From: Chelydra serpentina
Lineage: Eukaryota > Chordata > Testudines > Chelydridae
Direction of reading: 5' to 3'
Assembly: GCA_037349315.1 (NCBI GenBank)
Contig: JBAIAC010000023.1
Location: 32,774,501-32,838,500, forward strand
Length of the DNA: 64,000 nucleotides
Of this stretch, positions 47,590 to 58,704 are shown one piece after another (within the stretch, counting starts at the first letter, position 1; each line of letters opens with the position of its first letter). A model generated the notes under the pieces. It searched no databases. It was not told the origin of the DNA and worked only from the letters and a program-made list of their open reading frames with translations. The translations under genes were made by a program, and so were the position numbers.

Positions 47590-48580
47590 TGCTCTCTTTG
47601 CACAGGTGCAAAGATTCCACAAGATGCAGGAGTTGTGGATAGTTCTCTGAATACATCCACTCCGTGTGGAGCGGCAGTCAAAAAGGCTAATAGAATGTTA
47701 GGAAATGTTAGGAATGGGATAGATGAGACAGAAACTATCGTAATGCCACTATATAAATCCATGGTATGCCCTCACCTTGAATACTGCATGCAATTCTGGT
47801 CACCTTATCTCAAAAAAGATATATTAGAAATGGAAAAGGTACAGAGAAAGGCAACAAAAATTAAGGGTATGGAACAGCTTCCATAAAAGGAGAGAATAAA
47901 AAGACTGGGGCGATTAAGCTTGGAAAAAAGACAACTAAGAGATGATATGATAGCGGTCTACAAAATCATGAATGGTTTGGAGAAAGTGAATAAGGAAGTG
48001 TCATTTACTCCTTCACATAACACAAGAACCAGAGGGCACACAATTAAATTAATAGGCAGCAGGACAAAAGGAAGTACTTCTTTACACAGTCAACCTGTGG
48101 AACATGTTGCCGGGGATGTTGTGAAGGTGAAAACTATAACTGGGTTAAAAAAAAGAATTGGAGTTCATAGAGGATAGGTCCATCAGTGGGTATCAACCAA
48201 AATGGTCAGGGATGCAACCCCATGCTCTGGATGTCCCTAGCCTGTTAGGGGGTAGCAAGCAGGGCAATTGTCCAGGGGCCCCATGCCACAGGGGGCCTCA
48301 TGAAGCTAAGTTGCTCAGGCTTCGGCTTCAGCCCCGGATGGTGGGGTTCAGGGCCCCAGGCTTCAGCCCCGTGTGGTGGGTGGGGCTTCAGCTTTCTGCC
48401 CTGGGCCTTAGCAAGTCTAATTCTGGCCCTGCTTGATGGACCCCCAGAAACCTACTTGTGGCCTGGACTTTTGGTTGAGAACCACTGTTCTGAAGCACCT
48501 GGCATTGACGATTGTCAGAAGACTGGATGCTGAGCTAGATGGAACATTGGTCTGTCCTAGTATGGTTGTTCTTTTGTTCC
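47590..48580 (+). mobile_element. CR1 fragment (C-terminal RT and 3' UTR), interrupted
   Basis: The plus strand encodes a run of CR1 ORF2 C-terminal sequence (NRMLGNVRNGID, LYKSMVCPHLEYCMQFWSP, MEKVQRKATK), with a stop near 47884 and reopened frame RLGRLSLEKRQLRDDMIAVY. It continues into 3' UTR (GATAGGTCCATCAGTGG, then after the insertion CACCTGGCATTGACGATTG and GCTAGATGGAACATTGGTCT). This is a different CR1 subfamily from the copy at 36-39 kb. An unrelated insertion replaces part of the UTR at 48243-48491. Confidence 0.82.
48243..48491. mobile_element. hAT-derived insertion within the CR1 fragment
   Basis: CR1 similarity stops after 'GTCCCTAGCCTGTTA' and resumes at 'GAAGCACCTGGC'. The right end of the insert, read on the minus strand, starts CAGTGGTTCTCAACC, typical of a hAT terminus. 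The left end has no matching terminus, and some CR1 sequence is missing, so the insert is probably truncated or composite. Confidence 0.55.
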
Positions 48581-49137
48581 TATTCAAGGCTGTGGAGAAT
48601 CAGGCTCTAAAATGTTAACCTCATTTAGTTCCTTTCTCCTCTGCTGAATTGCTGGTCCGGGATATTAAGGAAAAAAATCTTCTGCCCATTTCTTGTAATA
48701 TGACTTCATTATACTTTTACTATTTTAAACACTTTATTTCACTTGCTAGTATCTGCTATTTCTGCAATCATAGTATCTCCAGTTCCTTCCACAAAAGAAT
48801 CTGTAATATCCTTCTTTGTATAGGAAGGATTTTTCTCTATAGCAGCTGCAAGTAGATAAACCCTGCTGAATCCTCCAGGATCTCCGGCCTTCATAGGTTT
48901 CTATGATCCTTCGTCCATACAAACCTTCTAGTAATTACTGTATGTACTTTAATAGTGCATGTAGAAAACTTTCAAGGTCATAGCTTTTCCCCTCAAGTGT
49001 TGTGATTTATAGATGCAGTGCCTGCCTTCCTGCGTTCAGTGGATTCCACATGGTGGCCTAAATTGCCAACCTCTGTTTTAACGTTTCTATTTTTGTGCCT
49101 ACCATGGCTGTTTATCTTGGCCATTTCCATATGATGA
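48581..49137. other. Intronic DNA, nothing recognised
   Basis: AT-rich sequence between repeats. The motif 'CATAGGTTTCTATGATCC' at about 48892-48909 recalls CR1 ends but is too short to assign. Confidence 0.45.
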
Positions 49138-49145
49138 GAATTCAA

Positions 49146-49351
49146 CAGGGCCGCCTAGAAAGGGGGGGGGCGCAAGTGGGGCAATAGGCCCCGGGCCTCG
49201 CGGGGCCCCCACAAGAATCCCGGGGGGGCCCCCCGCAACATCTGGCACTCCTCGTTTGATCGCCGCCATCACCTAAGTGGGCAGCGTTTCGGCGGAGGGG
49301 CCCCTGAATCCTGCCTCCCCCCAGGCCTTCTGAATCCTCTGGGCGGCCCTG
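49146..49351. mobile_element. hAT non-autonomous element, 206 bp
   Basis: Inverted ends CAGGGCCGCCTAGAAAG and, read on the minus strand, CAGGGCCGCCCAGAGGA. Target duplication 7/8: GAATTCAA (49138-49145) and GAGTTCAA (49352-49359). Internal G- and C-runs (GGGGGGGG, CCCGGGGGGGCC) make the region difficult to sequence accurately. Confidence 0.85.
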
Positions 49352-49404
49352 GAGTTCAACAAGGTTTCTGTTGGCCAGTCTGGCAGTTGTTTGGGAGCTT
49401 CTAA

Positions 49405-49698
49405 GGGTACGTTTACACTACCCACCCAATTCTGCGGGTAGCGATCGATCTTCTGGGATCGATTTATCGCATCTCATGTAGACGCGTTAAATCGATCCCA
49501 GAAGCGCTCCCTTTCGACTCCAGAACTCCAGCTCGGCGCGAGGAGTAAGCGGAGTCGATGTGGGAGCCAGCCTGCGCCACGTGGACCCGCACTAAGTACT
49601 TTTAATTCGATCTAAGATACGTCGACTTCAGCTATGCTATTCTCATAGCTGAAGTTGCTTATCTTAGATCGACCCCGCCCCCTAGTGTGGACCAGGCC
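49405..49698. mobile_element. Harbinger-type MITE, family B, copy 1 (double hairpin)
   Basis: Left end GGGTACGTTTACACTAC; right end, read on the minus strand, GGCCTGGTCCACACTAG. Flanks TAA (49402-49404) and TGA (49699-49701). Two internal palindromes are preserved: GGGATCGATTTATCG facing CGTTAAATCGATCCC, and TCGATCTAAGATACG with CTTATCTTAGATCGA enclosing CTTCAGCTATG / CATAGCTGAAG. Two more copies lie at 54499-54794 and 58705-58997. Confidence 0.82.
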
Positions 49699-49701
49699 TG
49701 A

Positions 49702-51984
49702 GGGAGGGGTGTCAATTAGGAGGAGGCAGTGTGGACAGAGGTTTGATTTGTGGGTTGTAAGACTTCGAATGTAAAAATATCAGTTGTTTCAGTCTTGGGT
49801 TTAGTTTTCTTAAAACTTTGTGTGCGCGTTTGTGTGATGATAGAAGGACATAGCCAACTCATATTTGACGTGAAGTTGAGATTATTAAAAAACCATAGAC
49901 CTATGACAAGTAGAAATGTATGCATTTGTAAAAGTGTTAATCAGAATAGTTATTTTAAATAAATGTACCGGTGCATGGGTGGCAACCCAAACATTGTATT
50001 TTTCAGTGTCAAAGTGAAACTTACTTTCTTGACTTTTGCTGCCCTAGCTGAGAAACATGCAAAATAAAATGAAATGCATTTCTAAAATCCTTTCAATTTT
50101 AATAACCTTAAGTTTTGTTAACAATATAAGTGATGGCACTTTTTTGTTTAGAAAAATTGGTTTTTAAGTGGATGGGGCCCTTTTTTTTGAATACATGAAC
50201 TGTGTGTGTGTGTGTTGTTATATATGACTGTGAATTTTTAAAGCAAATAAAAAATAGGCTTAAAACACACGGGGGGATCTTTATCATCATTCTGTGCTTT
50301 GTACATGGCTTTTCCATGTGGGTTCATAACATGAGACACACTGTGTGAAAGCTGATTTGGTGTCAATTTGGTTAGTAAACCATACATCTCTTAGAGCGCA
50401 CTGGCTCTGTCTGTCATGTAAATGTTTCTGCTATATGCATGCACCCAAAGTCTTCCTTATACTGAAGTTCCCTATCCAGCTTTTGTATTTTTTTAAAAAG
50501 AAGACTATGCATGCATTTTTGCCCTGTATTTCCTTAAGGGAAGTGGGAAGAGCTTTACTGATCTGCATTGTGTACTAACCTGTACTAATGGTCCATCAAT
50601 ATTTCAGTTAGAGGAAGAAGGAAGAGCTGTACAATGGAACCTGCTTAGAGTGAATTTAGAAACAGAGAAACTCTCTAGTGAAGTAACAGGAAAGTCCCAG
50701 ATTGTTCAGTGTATTGCAATGTGTAAACTGAAAATCTGCTTCTACTGATGCTCTACTTAGAAAGAAAAGTCCTTCTTGCTGTGGAGAGCCTATGGTAGGC
50801 ACCCAAAAGCATTAGGGCTGCTGTGACTCCCCTGCGTGGGGAGGGCCCAAGCTTCAGAGTTCCCTGTGTGTACCGAGGAACTGAACTCTGTGTCAGCTCA
50901 CTAGGTGGGAGCAGGCAGTAGCACATGCATGTGTTTGCGTATAGGCTGGGAAAGTGGTTGTTGCCCAGCCAGCTCTTCAAGGGCAATGGACTGTAGTAAG
51001 GGCCACAGATCAGCTGTGTGTGTGTGTCCCATCCGTTAGCTATGAGTCGGAGGAGGATTCTGTCTACTTCATCCCCTGTTTTGGGGCTGTGCTTGAGACA
51101 ACAAGAACTGCACCCATCCAAGTGGTCTTTGAAATAAAAATGAATGTATTGTAGGCCACATTTTGCCCTAGAATTTAGCTGCTTGTGTATTTCTAAAGGC
51201 AATACCATCAGATGGTTCCACTCTGCTTTGAACTGTGTGAGTGAATCAAGTGTGTATGGAAATTTCCAGGTAAAAATGTTGCTAAGCTACTCTTCCCCTC
51301 TCCCCGCACCTCCACCTGCCTGCCAAAATTTTACCAAAAAAAAAATAAAAAAAAAAATCAGTCCATGGGAACACTTTTCAGTCTTTTCATTTGCCTGCAA
51401 ATCTCCTGAAAATGTGATGGTGTTTATAATGAAAATACTACCACAAGCTTTATTTTAATGGTGTTTCCGTAATGTTAAATATTTTACTGTATCTGCTGTA
51501 AAATAAAACTCGTGATGCATTCAGTCACTGAAGAAAGAGGGTCCATGGAGGCCTTCGCCAAGAACGTCACAAAGATATCCATCCGGAACAGGTATATAAA
51601 GGGCTTCTGTGCTTGATTTGTTTTGTGTACCTTTACAAAGGTTGTAAACTGAGCTTTGTGGAGAAAGTATACAAAAACTGTATGCTCAGGTTGTAATGCA
51701 AGCATTTCAAAGGGGAGCAGAGGTGTGCCTGCAGCAACTGGTTTTAAAAATTCATCACATAATTAACTTGAAGATAGGCTTAATATTTGTTAATGTTTCT
51801 CTGAAATGCATCTGAAAAAGCATGTTTGATATAACCTCATTGAGAGCTGAGACATGAACATATTGTACAAGAATGGTATATAGTTTTTGCTCTTCATCTC
51901 CTGGAGTGTCCTGCACTGAGTTATTCTAGTGTGAGTCATCAAATGAATGTGTAATGTTAATGATAATTCTTTTCCATCCAGAGA
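49702..51984. other. Intronic DNA, nothing recognised
   Basis: A short TG run (50202-50215), a (TG)n at 51017-51027 and A-runs near 51337-51358. The 151-codon minus-strand frame at 51208-50753 has no protein features. Confidence 0.5.
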
Positions 51985-52165
51985 TCTTGATATACTTAGC
52001 AAACGGTAAATATCATAATTCTCTTTTTACTGGTGGGGTAACTGAGGCATGGAGCAGCAGGGACCTGTCTCAGGCCATGCAGTGAATCTATGGCAGAGTT
52101 GAGACTAGGACCCAGGTGACCAGTAGTCTATAATCTCAGGCTCAAAGCACAGAGAAATACTGCCT
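51985..52165 (-). repeat. MIR SINE
   Basis: On the plus strand it reads as the reverse complement of MIR: 'TTTACTGGTGGGGTAACTGAGGC', 'GGAGCAGCAGGGACCTGTC', 'GGCCATGCAGTGAATCTATG', 'GCAGAGTTGAGACTAGGACC', 'CAGGTGACCAGTAG'. This matches the core and tRNA-related head in order. Old and diverged. Confidence 0.8.
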
Positions 52166-53618
52166 CATGTAAAATAAATGTTTGTGCTACGTGAATGTGT
52201 TAGTCTCAAAACACACTCTGCAGTAGAGTGAAGAATATACATGGGAGAAAAACAAGTTCTTTTGACATTCCTTGAAGCAAATACAGCTGCATTAAACATT
52301 TTTTTTAAAAGCACAGTGGCATTTCCCTGGATAATCAGAATTACAGCTGAGTATGGACAGCATGGCATAGTTTTGTCTGGAGTTAATTTACTTAAAGTGT
52401 TGCAACACTGATTATTACCCAACACAAAACAGCTGTATTCATTACTAATAGAGGCAATTTGACAAAACACCAGCATGGATTTTTCCCACAAGTAACAGAT
52501 GTGCACAAGAGATTGCCATCCCCCTCCCCTATGTTGGTTACATCTGCAAACCGTGTAATGCTCCTATGGACTTGTAGGTGTGGTGTTTGCCATATAGCCT
52601 TCAAGAATAGATGCATTTGTTCTAAGCGTATGATGGAATATTTATGTTGTGACTCAGGGTGATCTATCAGCTGGAAAATTTTAACATCTTGTAAGAAAAT
52701 GTTTCTGCCTTATTTTTTTAGTACTAAAATATTTTGTGAATGCAAACACACACTCTGTTCCCAACATGTATACCAAGCGCGTCGAAATAATTTCCTAGGA
52801 TTTTGTTACTGTTAGTTGGTAAACAGATGATTTAAAGGATTTACAATTTGCCACACACCTCCCAAGTTTTCCCTGGAAGTGGAACTGTTTTCTGTTGAGT
52901 ACAGCAGAATGCACGTAAGGACACTGGTAGTAAGAATTCATTTCCCCACTCCTCACCAAAACAATAATAATTCCATGCTTGATTGTCAAGCAGCAGTATA
53001 ATATACATCTGACATCACAATGGAATATTTTTAACAAATATAATCTATTAAAGGGCATCAGTCAGCTAGAGTATCTAACAAAATGACCTGAAAGGACACT
53101 GTGCTGGACAATCAAAGTAAGTTTGTGTAGCCAGGGAGGAAGGGAGAGAAGGAAAAAAAGCTAGTACTGTGTAGAAACCTACAGGGGCACAAGAATTTCT
53201 TTATTACTTGTGATTGTCTGAAGAACTCATTTTAAAAAAACCCTCAAACCTTCCTTTTTGAAAGATCACATATTGAATAGTTTATTGTGATCAAAATATC
53301 TTTTTAGAAGTTGGTACAATGCTTGAACATCAATGAGTAGAGTCTGTAGTTTGATTTCCGGTATCAATGGGGTCATCTGTTTCACAGCTGCCTTACCAGC
53401 TGGTAGTTGGTGAATTTTCATATCCTAGATTTTGGGAGAAGTTTCTCAGATGTTTATTCTTTGAGCTGTCAGAGAAATGCAAGAAACTTAGGACTGCTGG
53501 TTGACACTAAAAAAGCATTGCTTGAGGAGATACCTATAGGAGATGAATGATAAGAATGAAGGATAAAGGAAAAATGTACCCAGAGGAAAAGCTTGAACAA
53601 TACGAAGAATCCTGAGCA
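52166..53618. other. Intronic DNA, nothing recognised
   Basis: No repeat boundary or gene-like frame that I can defend. Confidence 0.5.
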
Positions 53619-53626
53619 GTTGCAGG

Positions 53627-54228
53627 GAGTGTTCCCTCTAATATTTCCCACCCATGTGCGGCATGAATTTTGTTATGTACACCAGTATGGAGGTGATGTG
53701 TGATACATCACCTTCATATTGGTGCACATGACAAAATTCATGTGGTGGGGATGGGGCCGAGGGGTTTGGAGTGTGGGAGGGGGCTCAGGGCTGGGGTGTG
53801 GGAGGGGGTGAGGGCTCTGACTGGGGGTCCAGGCTCTGGGGGGGGCCAGGGATGAGGGATTTGGGGTGCAGGAGGGGGCTCTGGGGCTATGGTGGGGAGA
53901 GAGGACTCCCCGCAGCAGCTCCGGGGCTGGAGCCGCAGGATAGGCACCCGGCCCCCACAGGTCCGGCCGGGCTGGGTTTGGGGTGGGGCGCCCTGGACGC
54001 GACAGGTCCGGGACGGGGCTGGATTAGGGGAGGGACACCTCGCGACAGGTCCAGGTCGGGCTGCTGGGTCTGGGCCAGGGTAGGGGCGCCCCGGCCACAG
54101 CAGATCCAGGCCCATAGTTGGGGCCAGGGAGCCGCCCCAGCCGCAGCAGGTCCCTGGATGGGTTCCTTGAGCGCCCGCGTGGCGCTAAATAGGCTGCTGC
54201 ACAGTTGCGCAGCTTACAGGGAACTTAG
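53627..54228. mobile_element. hAT non-autonomous element, 602 bp, perfect 8-bp duplication
   Basis: The target duplication is perfect: GTTGCAGG at 53619-53626 and 54229-54236. Ends GAGTGTTCCCTCTAA and, read on the minus strand, CTAAGTTCCCTGTAAG. Near the left end a snapback (about 53655-53745) pairs CATGAATTTTGTTATGTACACC with GGTGCACATGACAAAATTCATG. The core is a G-rich repetitive tract (GTGTGGGAGGGGGCTCAGGG and variants). The open frames of up to 184 codons here are by-products of GC-rich composition. Confidence 0.9.
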
Positions 54229-54399
54229 GTTGCAGGAAAGGCCGAAAGTGGCAAATATGGCTACAAGCACTGGTAATGGGACTCAGAGCCTTTTACTTTA
54301 CTGGTTAGAATTGTTTAGTGACTGAAAGTCTTGACCAACTCACGGTGACCTGTGCGAAATGAGTAGAGAGAGCAAAGATTGAATGGGCAAGGAGACTGA

Positions 54400-55210
54400 A
54401 TTACTCCCTTGTGTTATGAGAAGGAGTAAATAACACTTCCTTATTTGCTTTCTCCACACCAATCATGATTTTATAGACCTCAATCATATTCACCCTTAGG
54501 GTACGTCTATACTTACGCGTCCGGTCGGAGGCGCGCGATCAATGTTCTGGGTTCGATTTATCGCGTCTTGTCTAGACGCGATAAATCGAACCAGGAAGTG
54601 CTCCGTCGTCGACGCTGGTAATCCAGCTCGACGAACGGAGTAGGCGGAGTCAACGGGGGAGCCTGCGCGCCGCGTGTGGACCCTGGGTAAGTGCTTTTTC
54701 ATTCGAACTAAGATAGTTCGACTTCAGCTACGTTATTCACGTAGCTGAAGTCGCGTATCTTAGTTCGAATTTCGGGGCTAGTGTAGATCTGCCCTTAGTC
54801 GTCTCTTTTCCAAGCTTGAAAAGTCCCAGTCTTATTAATCTTTCCTCATACGGCAGCCATTCCATACTCCCAATAATTTTTGTTGCCCTTTTCCAATTCT
54901 GATATATATTTTTTGAGATGGGGCGACCACATTTGCACGCAATATTCAAGATATGGGCGTAGTGTGGATTTATTTAAAGGCAATATGATATTTTCTGTCT
55001 TAGTATCTATCCCTTTCTTAGTGATTCCCAACATTCTGTTCTCTTTTTTGACTGCCGCTGCACATTGAGTGGATGTTTTCAGAGAACTATCCACAATGAC
55101 TCCAAGATCTTTCTTGAGTGGTAACAGGTAATTTAGACGCCATCATTTTATATGAGTTTAAATTGTGCTTTCTAATGTAGATTATTTTGATACCTTGCCC
55201 TTGTTGAAGC
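54400..55210 (-). mobile_element. CR1 fragment, split by a MITE
   Basis: Minus-strand reading gives CR1 ORF2 C-terminal sequence: DSSLKTSTQCAAAVKKENRM, LYLEYCVQMWSP-like sequence (RPYLEYCVQMWSPHLKK), then ELEKGNKNYWEYGM with a small lesion where the KRATKMI region should be. It continues past the MITE into the CR1 sequence on its far side (plus strand 'ACACTTCCTTATTTGCTTTC', 'CATGATTTTATAGACCTC'). The reading resumes exactly across the TTA duplication, so the MITE arrived later. Confidence 0.82.
54499..54794. mobile_element. Harbinger-type MITE, family B, copy 2, TTA duplication
   Basis: Starts GGGTACGTCTATACTTA; the other end, read on the minus strand, starts GGGCAGATCTACACTAG. TTA at 54496-54498 is repeated at 54795-54797. 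Removing the element and one TTA restores continuous CR1 sequence (CACCC-TTA-GTCGTC), which proves the insertion limits and a 3-bp TTA target duplication, as for PIF/Harbinger. The two internal palindromes seen in copy 1 are well preserved (CGACTTCAGCTACGT facing ACGTAGCTGAAGTCG). Confidence 0.93.
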
Positions 55211-55569
55211 ACTGGTTAGAAAGCATTTGAAATCGTATTGGATCCAACAAATGATTCATTGGAAAATGGTGTGCACTGGGGAGATACTAGTGAAACTACT
55301 CTGTCTAGAAACGGAGCAATAGGACAATACTTAGGCAAAACTCTCAGCAGGTCAAATGAGATGCTTTCTTTCACTGAAGCACCGAAGATATGCATCCTAA
55401 TAATCAGACATCCTTTGTTTGCCTGGCCCACAATGTCAGCAAAAGGAATGCAAGAAGCCTTGTCAAGAAAGAAGCTTGAAAAAAAGTTCTTTCCGACCAC
55501 TCATTTCCCTCTTTGAACAGTTTTAGGGGATTATCCAGAGGTAAAAGTAAGCTGGTACGCCTACAGCTG

Positions 55570-56050
55570 CTCCCTGTGATGGGATCTCTGGGGTACTACC
55601 AGGAACTGGGCTACCACTGTGCTCCCTCAACTCTCCAGCCTTGGCCTTCTCTCACAATGCTTTGCTAGTGACCAGCAGCAAACCTTCCAGGCGTTATCAT
55701 TCAGCACAACATCATGTGGAGCCCCACACCCAGCTAGATTGTCTGAATGTTCCCAAAGCCACTCACGAATCACACAGAGAAAGGCACCAGCCAATTCCTC
55801 CCAGCTCCCCAGCCTTACAGGCCAGAGCTGTACCGTCTTGCCCTGGTCAGAAGCTTGACCAGTTTAAGTTTATTATCTGGTCCGCCTCTCCCTCAATGTG
55901 GAGAGGCCTTTGTAACCTGAGCTGGGATTTCCCAAGCACTTCAAGCAAAATACACTGTTTTAGGTAAAGTAGAGAACAGATTTATTAACTACAGAAAGAT
56001 AGATTTTAAGTGATTATAAATGTCACACTCCCCAAACTCTATTACTGCTG
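55570..56050. repeat. Dispersed repeat, possibly LTR-retrotransposon-derived
   Basis: The segment ends with 'AACAGATTTATTAACTACAG' and 'GATAGATTTTAAGTGATTAT', words that I recognise from frequent turtle repeats. It begins near TGTGATGGGATCTCTGGGG. No paired ends were found. It may belong with the repeat at 56970-58240, now separated by the solo LTR. Confidence 0.35.
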
Positions 56051-56305
56051 ATACCCTGTATTAATGGATTTAACGTAGTTGTAAGAACATCTGAATTAAA
56101 TGTATCCCTTTTCAAGCCTCACTCTAATAGTATCAACATTTAAAAAACACTTTAAGTTTTAGCTGGACAATATGTACAGCTGCAAAGCATCATGCCTCCC
56201 TAGCGTTACATTTTTCTTGATGTCTGTCTAGTGCAAATACTTGCAAGATGATGGTTGTCAGCAGTACTTTTCGGGATGTGGATGTTCTGTTGTTGTATTA
56301 ACACT

Positions 56306-56962
56306 TGTGACAGACCCAGACAAGTGGGATACAGAAATCTCATAGAAGGCAAATATACTGGCCATTGGATGAATAGTTTTCTGTTCCCTGAGTGACCAGA
56401 GCAGGGGCTGCACTAGAACAAGCGGGAACTTTCTGGAACCAACTTAAGGCAGGCAGGCTAATTAGGACACCTGGAGCCAATTAAGAACCACCTGCTAGAA
56501 TCAATTAAGACAGGCAGGCTAATCAGGGCACCTGGGTTTAAAAAGGAGCTCATTTTAGTTTGTGGTGTGGCATGCGAGGAGCTGGGAGCAAGAGGCACAC
56601 AAGGAGTTGAGAGGGAGAAGAGTTGAAGGACTGAGGAGTACAAGCATCAGCAGACCATCAGGAGGAAGGTCCTGCAGTAAGCGTAAAGAAGGTGTTGGGA
56701 GGAGGCCGTGGGGAAGTAGCCCAGGGAGTTGTAGCTGTCACGCAGCTGTTACAGGAAACCCTATAGACAACTGCAATCCACAGGGCCCTGGGCTGGAACC
56801 CGGAGTAGAGGGCGGGCCCGGGTTCCCCCCAAACCTCCCAACTCCTGATCAGACACAGGAGGAATTTGACTGTGGGTTCTGCCAGAGGGGAAGATCTCTG
56901 AGGCGATCAAAATCCGCCAATAAGCGCAGGACTCACCAAGGTAGAGGAGGAACTTTGTCACA
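56306..56962 (+). mobile_element. Solo LTR, 657 bp
   Basis: Starts TGTGACAGACCC and ends ACTTTGTCACA, so TG...CA with a short inverted TGTGACA. Flanked by a 4-bp duplication, CACT, at 56302-56305 and 56963-56966. Inside is a tandem pair of about 61-bp units (GGCAGGCTAATTAGGACACC at about 56453 and GGCAGGCTAATCAGGGCACC at about 56514), followed by a TATA-like TTTAAAAAGG (56537-56546). That is the expected U3 layout, hence the + orientation. No internal retroviral or Gypsy genes remain, consistent with LTR-LTR recombination. The 4-bp duplication does not by itself separate a Gypsy-type from an endogenous-retrovirus LTR. Confidence 0.75.
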
Positions 56963-56969
56963 CACTGCA

Positions 56970-58240
56970 TTGCAATAGCAGGGGGTGACGCAGTTCAGGA
57001 AAAAGAAACCCTTTAGTCCCAGATCCTAGTGAATACCCCTTCCAGCTACCCACTAGGCCTGCTGTGCGGAGGATCCAAGCCTCTGCTGCCCTGGATCCCC
57101 AGGGTGTTTCAAGCCCCTGGAGCTTGAATGGAGTCCAGCCACTGCCCCAATCTCAGAGTCCGTAGTCACACTCTCAGGGTGCAGAGCTTGTATCTGGCAT
57201 CTCCCTCTGAGTGTTGGAACCTGCTGTCCTGCTGCTTACCCCCTCTGGGTGTGTCACTGACCCTTCAGACTCCCTGACACTTAAACACACCCTTCTCCCA
57301 GAACGTCTCCAGAAGCTGTGAAGCTTCAGATAACTCAGGGGCATGCATTAGTTGTGAAGCAGTCAACGTACACACACTTTGCTCAGTTTGACATCTTTAT
57401 GCTCTTTTATATCTAACCATGTAAAGCACAGGAGTGTACGGATCATACAAAACAATAAACATCTGAAACCGCAATGTCCCTCACGTTCCATCTCGCCCCT
57501 GCTTGGAAGCCTTGGAGAACCATCTAGGTCAGGGGTCTCAAACTCAGATTACCATGAGGGCCGCATGAGGACTAGTGCATTGGCCCGAGGGCCACATCAC
57601 TGCCCCCGGCCCTGCCCCCACTCCACCCCTTCCATTAGGCTCCCCCCCTTCTCCGGCCCTTCTCCGCCTCCTCCCCTGTGTGCGCGGCTTCCCGCTCCTC
57701 CCCCTTCCCTCCCAGAAACCGTGAAGCCGCCAGACAGCTGTTCTGGCGGCGGGAACTGCCTGGGGGTAAAAAAAAAAAAAAGAATTGGTGGTGCACGGGG
57801 AGCCCGGCAGGCCGCGTGTTTGAGACCCCTGATTCAGGTCCAGGAAGTCAGACAGGCAGGACCCTCTTCATGCAGACTGTTGTGTGCTACCTGGTCTCTC
57901 TCCCTCATGGAGCCTCTTCTCGGCTTCTGTGACCTTGCTGACTCCTGCCATATGCTTCCTCTTCCTGTCTAGCCCCTGTTCCTGCATGTTCCTTTATTTT
58001 ATCCAGCTCACCCTGTCCCCCTCTCTTGGTCTCTCTTGTTCTCTTCCTAGTACCTTCTGTTGCTCCTGTCCCTCCCCCCCTCCTTCAGACCCATTGTTCC
58101 AGATATTTGCACCTGAATAGGGTTATTGAGCCTTATGCACTTTCTGTTGTATCTGTCTGGTTCATATGTGCCACAGGGCTTGTCAGCAATTGTGGATCGT
58201 CTTATATATAGGCACTCAGAGCAGTTTTTCATAACACAAC
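56970..58240. repeat. Long dispersed repeat, split by a hAT element
   Basis: Relatively GC-rich, compositionally uniform sequence on both sides of the hAT element at 57530-57831, with word content that I associate with a recurrent turtle repeat ('CATGCATTAGTTGTGAAGCA', 'GCACTTTCTGTTGTATCTGT'). The ends are not resolved, and the family (probably LTR-type) is a guess. Confidence 0.35.
57530..57831. mobile_element. hAT non-autonomous element, 302 bp
   Basis: Near-perfect inverted ends: CAGGGGTCTCAAACTCAG and, read on the minus strand, CAGGGGTCTCAAACACGC. Flanks ATCTAGGT (57522-57529) and ATTCAGGT (57832-57839) match at 6 of 8 positions. The core contains C-rich sequence and an A-run (57768-57782). 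Confidence 0.85.
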
Positions 58241-58598
58241 TTCACGACATCCCTCAGAATTCATAAGTTGTACAGCTATAGCCCCAATTCATCACACCAA
58301 TCTTCAACAAAAATCCAAACTGAACTAAATTAAACTCCTGTTACTTTTCATTGTCATGCACTTCTGACTTCTCTGTCCTGGTTGGGTCCAGAAGTGCCAA
58401 AGTACTTGGAGACAGGCTCTCCTCCCTTCCCCACCCACCAGATTTTGGCATGACTGGAAACAGGAGGTAGTGGGCGAATCTACTTTGATGAGACTTCGAC
58501 TAGTTTTGCAGATTCCAAATGTTTGGAGTTTCACCTACTGTATAACAGTGAGAAAAACAAATAGTTGCATCTGCATTGTGTAAACACAATGCTCCAAT

Positions 58599-58646
58599 AC
58601 GTCTGTTAGTCTGTAAGGTGCCACAGGACTCTTTGTTGCTTCATTG
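58599..58646 (+). repeat. Short Penelope-like tail fragment
   Basis: The sequence 'TCTGTTAGTCTGTAAGGTGCC' followed by 'ACAGGACTCTTTGTTGCTTC' is the terminal part of a common amniote repeat that I associate with Penelope-like elements. Less than 50 bp survives, and the hammerhead-like part normally upstream is absent. Confidence 0.4.
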
Positions 58647-58704
58647 TGTAAACAGGTAATCCTGCTTTCTGTAATGAATCTCCATCTATCCCACCCTAAA
58701 CCCA

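Noticed and set aside
53771..54325. Gly-rich plus-strand frame of 184 codons
   Set aside because: It lies in the G-rich core of a hAT element and crosses its right end and target duplication, so it is not a gene.
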